Assembly: GCA_011525915.1 (NCBI GenBank)
Contig: WYBM01000052.1
Location: forward strand, 1 to 64,000
Source of the DNA: Ardenticatenaceae bacterium
GTDB lineage: Bacteria; Chloroflexota; Anaerolineae; Promineifilales; Promineifilaceae
Direction: 5' to 3'
Length of the DNA stretch: 64,000 nt
The first letter of the stretch is position 1. Each line of letters starts with the position of its first letter. Shown here piece after piece: positions 61,679 to 64,000 of the stretch. Made by a program: the position numbers and the translations under genes. The notes under the pieces are model-generated. The model was not told the DNA's origin. It saw nothing but the letters and a program-made list of their open reading frames with translations, and ran no database searches.

Positions 61679-61996
61679 TTAGGCCGTTATCAAATACAGC
61701 AGCATGGTCACGGCCGTTTTCGCGGCCAGACTGTGGGGTAAATGGGCCGGCATATGTACCCACGTGCCGGGCACGGCCGTGAATTCATTACCTTCCAGGG
61801 TCAGGCTGGCTTCACCAGACAAAAAATGCAAAATTGCCGGGTAGGCGGCCGTATGTTCTGTTAATTCTTCACCCGGCGCAAAGCCAAACAACGTCACTTT
61901 TATATGGTCGCTGCTAAAGGTCTTTCGGCTCACAATGCTTTCCGCGGGAATGTCCGGCAAGGTAATTGTTACATTTTCAATCATCGTATAACTCAT
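61679..61996 (-). CDS. Small cupin-domain protein
   Basis: 105 aa, a single cupin. Motif 1 FGFAPGEELTEHTAAYPAIL with the expected His and a later motif 2 (GTWVHMPAHLPHSLAA). The metal site looks reduced to His residues, with one acidic position changed to Pro/Ala. The function of such small cupins is mostly unknown; some protect or regulate in denitrification clusters. It overlaps the start of the multi-pass gene stop by four bases (ATGA) and runs into the YwiC-like gene. Confidence 0.85.
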   Translation of the reverse strand: MSYTMIENVTITLPDIPAESIVSRKTFSSDHIKVTLFGFAPGEELTEHTAAYPAILHFLSGEASLTLEGNEFTAVPGTWVHMPAHLPHSLAAKTAVTMLLYLITA

Positions 61997-63075
61997 GGGC
62001 GTTTGTCCTTTTTTCTCGATTTTATCAGACTGCTGGCTATCAGTCCGAAGAATAATAAAATAGCCACCGCGTTAAAAAGCCCGCCCCATTGTCGCAGGGT
62101 GAGGTTGCCCAAATCACCCACCATGCGCAGCAAAAGTGAGCCTTGCAGCAGCAGGGTAGGGGCGTAAAAGATGGGCCGGTAGGTGATGGGCACTCCAGTG
62201 ATCGACGGCAAGATGATCAAAGCATGGGCAAAAATCATACCAAAAGCGAAGCCCAGGAAGATGGCGTGCAGCCACAAATCGTAACGGGGGCCGGCCACCA
62301 TACGCCCCCAGGCCAAACCGCTCAGGCTTCCTACTACCAGCCAGAGATAGCCGGCCAACAGATTACGACCAATATAACCGGTCAGGCCCGGCAGCCAGGC
62401 CGTACGCCGGGCAATATCATACCGCAGCAGCCAGGCGGCCAGCGCCAACAGTCCCAAACTGGCTAACCGCACGCCGACGTCAGCCACCAGCGAGAGTATT
62501 AAGCCGACGCCAAACACGGCCGCAGCCCCCCAAAACCAACCATAGCTCCCCGGTGTCAGGCGGCGTACCCGGCTTAATTCCAGCCGCTCACCCACAATGG
62601 TCAAGATCAAAAAACCGGCCCACCCATAAACAAACTGGTGAATAGGCCAGCCAGCCAGCCACAAGCCGTTGCCTACCAGCCAACAAACCGCCCCCAGGCC
62701 CATCACGGCCGTGTACCATGCTTTGTGGCGGCGAAAAATCAAAAGGGAGACGGCCGTTAGCGCCAGGCTGCCTAGCAGCACCAACACCTGCCCTATCACC
62801 ATCGGCAAGCCCATCAGTAGCCATAGCCCACCCAGACCGGTCACTGCCGGACCCAGGTAAAACCGGCGCTGGCGCAAGGCTACCGCCCGTTCCAGGCTGA
62901 TGAGTGTGCCCAAAAAACCAGAAACCATAAGCGGGCCATGCAAGGCGGGGAGCAACGGCCGTAAGGTCGGCCAATCCCACCCCAGGCGCACCAGCCCCGC
63001 CCACATGGCGGCCAATAACACAACGACCACCATCATCACCAGGAGCAACCGTAATCGCATTTCTGCCTGAACCAT
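61993..63075 (-). CDS. Multi-pass membrane protein, NnrS-like
   Basis: About 360 aa with 10-12 hydrophobic helices. LPALHGPLMVSGFLGTLISL near 40-60, WPIHQFVYGWAGFLILTIVG, LWLHAIFLGFAFGMIFAHAL. Conserved His in hydrophobic segments and its neighbours (cupin, YwiC-like) suggest the NnrS or a related heme/NO-linked family; this is a similarity judgement, not a firm call. The start is uncertain: ATG 63075 or 63060 is more likely than 63123. The cupin gene overlaps its end by four bases, so the group forms an operon. Confidence 0.65.
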   Translation of the reverse strand: MVQAEMRLRLLLVMMVVVVLLAAMWAGLVRLGWDWPTLRPLLPALHGPLMVSGFLGTLISLERAVALRQRRFYLGPAVTGLGGLWLLMGLPMVIGQVLVLLGSLALTAVSLLIFRRHKAWYTAVMGLGAVCWLVGNGLWLAGWPIHQFVYGWAGFLILTIVGERLELSRVRRLTPGSYGWFWGAAAVFGVGLILSLVADVGVRLASLGLLALAAWLLRYDIARRTAWLPGLTGYIGRNLLAGYLWLVVGSLSGLAWGRMVAGPRYDLWLHAIFLGFAFGMIFAHALIILPSITGVPITYRPIFYAPTLLLQGSLLLRMVGDLGNLTLRQWGGLFNAVAILLFFGLIASSLIKSRKKDKRP

Positions 63076-63150
63076 GCCCTCTATATTACCCGGCACAACG
63101 GGTTTGTCTTTGCAATGGCGCAAGGATCGCGTCTAGTAACGGGCCCTGAC

Positions 63151-63183
63151 ACAAAAACGCCGCCATCGCTTCCGATGACGGCG
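63151..63183 (-). terminator. Rho-independent terminator of lon
   Basis: On the minus strand CGCCGTCATCG pairs with CGATGGCGGCG around GAAG, followed by TTTTTGTGTC. It lies about 27 bases past the lon stop (63210). Confidence 0.88.
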
Positions 63184-63209
63184 CCTCTGTTCTCATGCTG
63201 TTAAGAAAT

Positions 63210-64000
63210 TTATGACATCTCTTCTGCCGCTCGCAGAGGGGCGGTGGCTCCGGAAACAGCCGGAATCGCCACGTTGACCCGCTCACTTCTTTGTTCTATG
63301 GCAAAGGGCGGTTCGGTTGCTTCACGCAGCGCCAGTTCCAATACTTCGCTTAAATGGTGCACAGGTATAAGCGTCAATTCCTCACGGATACTTTCCGGTA
63401 ATTCCGGTATGTCTTTGGCGTTATCCTTGGGGATGATGACAGTCTTAATGCCAGCGCGATGGGCAGCTATGGTTTTCGACTTTAAGCCGCCGATAGCCAG
63501 CACCTTGCCGCGCAGCGTTACTTCACCGGTCATGGCGACGTCCCGACGCACCTGGCGGCGGGTAAACGCTGAAATGATTGCCGTCGCCATGCCGATGCCA
63601 GCACTGGGGCCATCTTTTGGCGTAGCGCCATCAGGCACATGCACATGAAGGTTCACGTGGTCAAAGACTGTTGGCTCCAGCCCGAGAGACCGTGCATTTG
63701 CCCGTGCATACGTCAGAGCTGCCTGGATAGATTCGCGCATGACGTCACCTAATGACCCCGTCAGTGTAATCTTGCCGTTCCCTTCACTTAAGATCACTTC
63801 AATCGGTAAGGTGTCTCCGCCAAAGCCACTAACGGCCAGCCCGGTGACAACGCCGATTTCATCTTTTTCTTCGGCCGTGCCATAATTAAACTTCTCTGGC
63901 CCTAAGAATTCAACCACATCCCCCTCTGAGATGGTAAAGGGGCCGTTTTGCCCGCCGGCCACTTTTACTGCCACCTTGCGCACGACGGAGCCAATGCTCC
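63210..64000 (-). CDS. lon: Lon protease, C-terminal part, truncated by the window edge
   Basis: About 263 residues of the 3' end are present; the frame is open to 64000 and continues beyond (SIGSVVRKVAVKVAGG). The proteolytic domain is complete: GLAVSGFGGDTLPIEV, HVPDGATPKDGPSAGIGM (catalytic Ser) and GLKSKTIAAHRAGIK (catalytic Lys), then IPKDNAKDI. Lon is the ATP-dependent protease of misfolded and regulatory proteins. The AAA+ half is outside the window. The tail after about residue 230 (EQRSERVNVAIPAVSGATA) is longer than in Escherichia coli. Confidence 0.95.
   Translation of the reverse strand, partial: SIGSVVRKVAVKVAGGQNGPFTISEGDVVEFLGPEKFNYGTAEEKDEIGVVTGLAVSGFGGDTLPIEVILSEGNGKITLTGSLGDVMRESIQAALTYARANARSLGLEPTVFDHVNLHVHVPDGATPKDGPSAGIGMATAIISAFTRRQVRRDVAMTGEVTLRGKVLAIGGLKSKTIAAHRAGIKTVIIPKDNAKDIPELPESIREELTLIPVHHLSEVLELALREATEPPFAIEQRSERVNVAIPAVSGATAPLRAAEEMS

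Larger units (their letters stand above)
1316..62962. repeat. Dispersed palindromic octamer ACGGCCGT, about 110 copies
   Basis: The self-complementary octamer ACGGCCGT was counted by eye at about 110 sites, from 1316 to 62955, roughly one per 570 bases. One or two are expected from base composition. Examples: 3143, 5229, 9839, 11450, 18366, 20329, 22614, 27309, 40611, 45778, 45786, 56243, 61767. It occurs between genes and inside them in all frames: as Thr-Ala-Val (ACG GCC GTG), as Asp/Asn/Tyr-Gly-Arg (nAC GGC CGT) and as Arg-Pro. One-base neighbours such as GCGGCCGT or ACGGCCAT are much rarer. The behaviour parallels HIP1 (GCGATCGC) of cyanobacteria. Its core CGGCCG is a classic methyltransferase/restriction target. 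Function is unknown; the count is approximate. Confidence 0.9.

Overview
The window looks like chromosome of a member of the Chloroflexota, probably Anaerolineae-like. This is an inference from gene content: a type-2 isoleucyl-tRNA synthetase behind a T-box, a long HMG-CoA reductase, a CofC-type guanylyltransferase (coenzyme F420), secreted proteins with Thr/Pro-rich linkers and L/F-x-P-x-I-S motifs, and many GAF/PAS histidine kinases. No rRNA, prophage, insertion sequence or CRISPR array was seen. Base composition is moderately GC-rich and fairly even. About 50 genes are supported, mostly in short runs on both strands.

Layout. 1-6.1 kb: end of an upstream gene, recA with two LexA-type operators, murJ, a phosphoesterase and an orphan McrB-like AAA+ ATPase. 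6.1-14.6 kb: hybrid histidine kinase, EamA transporter, tungstate-type ABC ATPase, lone receiver, Fe-S uracil-DNA glycosylase, PadR/HAAS pair, GAF kinase. 14.7-21.6 kb: FecR/DUF5666 surface protein with its ECF sigma factor, a small membrane protein behind a folded leader, META lipoprotein, sugar-dehydrogenase lipoprotein, initiator tRNA. 21.6-28.2 kb: DUF58, CofC, HMG-CoA reductase, phosphoesterase, a frameshifted lipoprotein, an ArsR-permease operon with two matching operators. 28.2-37.3 kb: ABC-F ATPase, PAS/GAF kinase, FAD oxidase, aldo/keto reductase, and a two-gene cassette whose first product starts with a death-like effector-associated domain. 37.3-50.3 kb: a seven-gene minus-strand run (GAF kinase, NfeD, biotinyl domain, M24 peptidase, glycosidase-like lipoprotein, PfkA, DinB), then hemW-mobA, folD, two receivers and an MBL hydrolase. 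50.5-55.9 kb: Ile-type T-box operon (AlaX, unknown, IleS). 55.9-64 kb: TCAGT repeat arrays, Kelch protein, SbcD, lipoprotein, a YwiC/cupin/membrane-protein group, and the 3' part of lon.

Two signals run across the window. The palindrome ACGGCCGT occurs about 110 times (count by eye), against one or two expected by chance; it sits in genes, in all reading frames, and between genes. This resembles the cyanobacterial HIP1 octamer but with a different sequence. A second family, built of TCAGT/ACTGA units in inverted arms, sits mainly at 3' ends of genes. It also supplies the last codons of ileS, lies inside the T-box leader, and occurs in frame inside one gene.

DNA repair and SOS genes (recA, dinB, sbcD, a uracil-DNA glycosylase) and signalling proteins (four kinases, three output-less receivers, none adjacent to a partner) are over-represented. 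Gene starts were adjusted where a Shine-Dalgarno sequence or a signal peptide clearly favoured an internal start.
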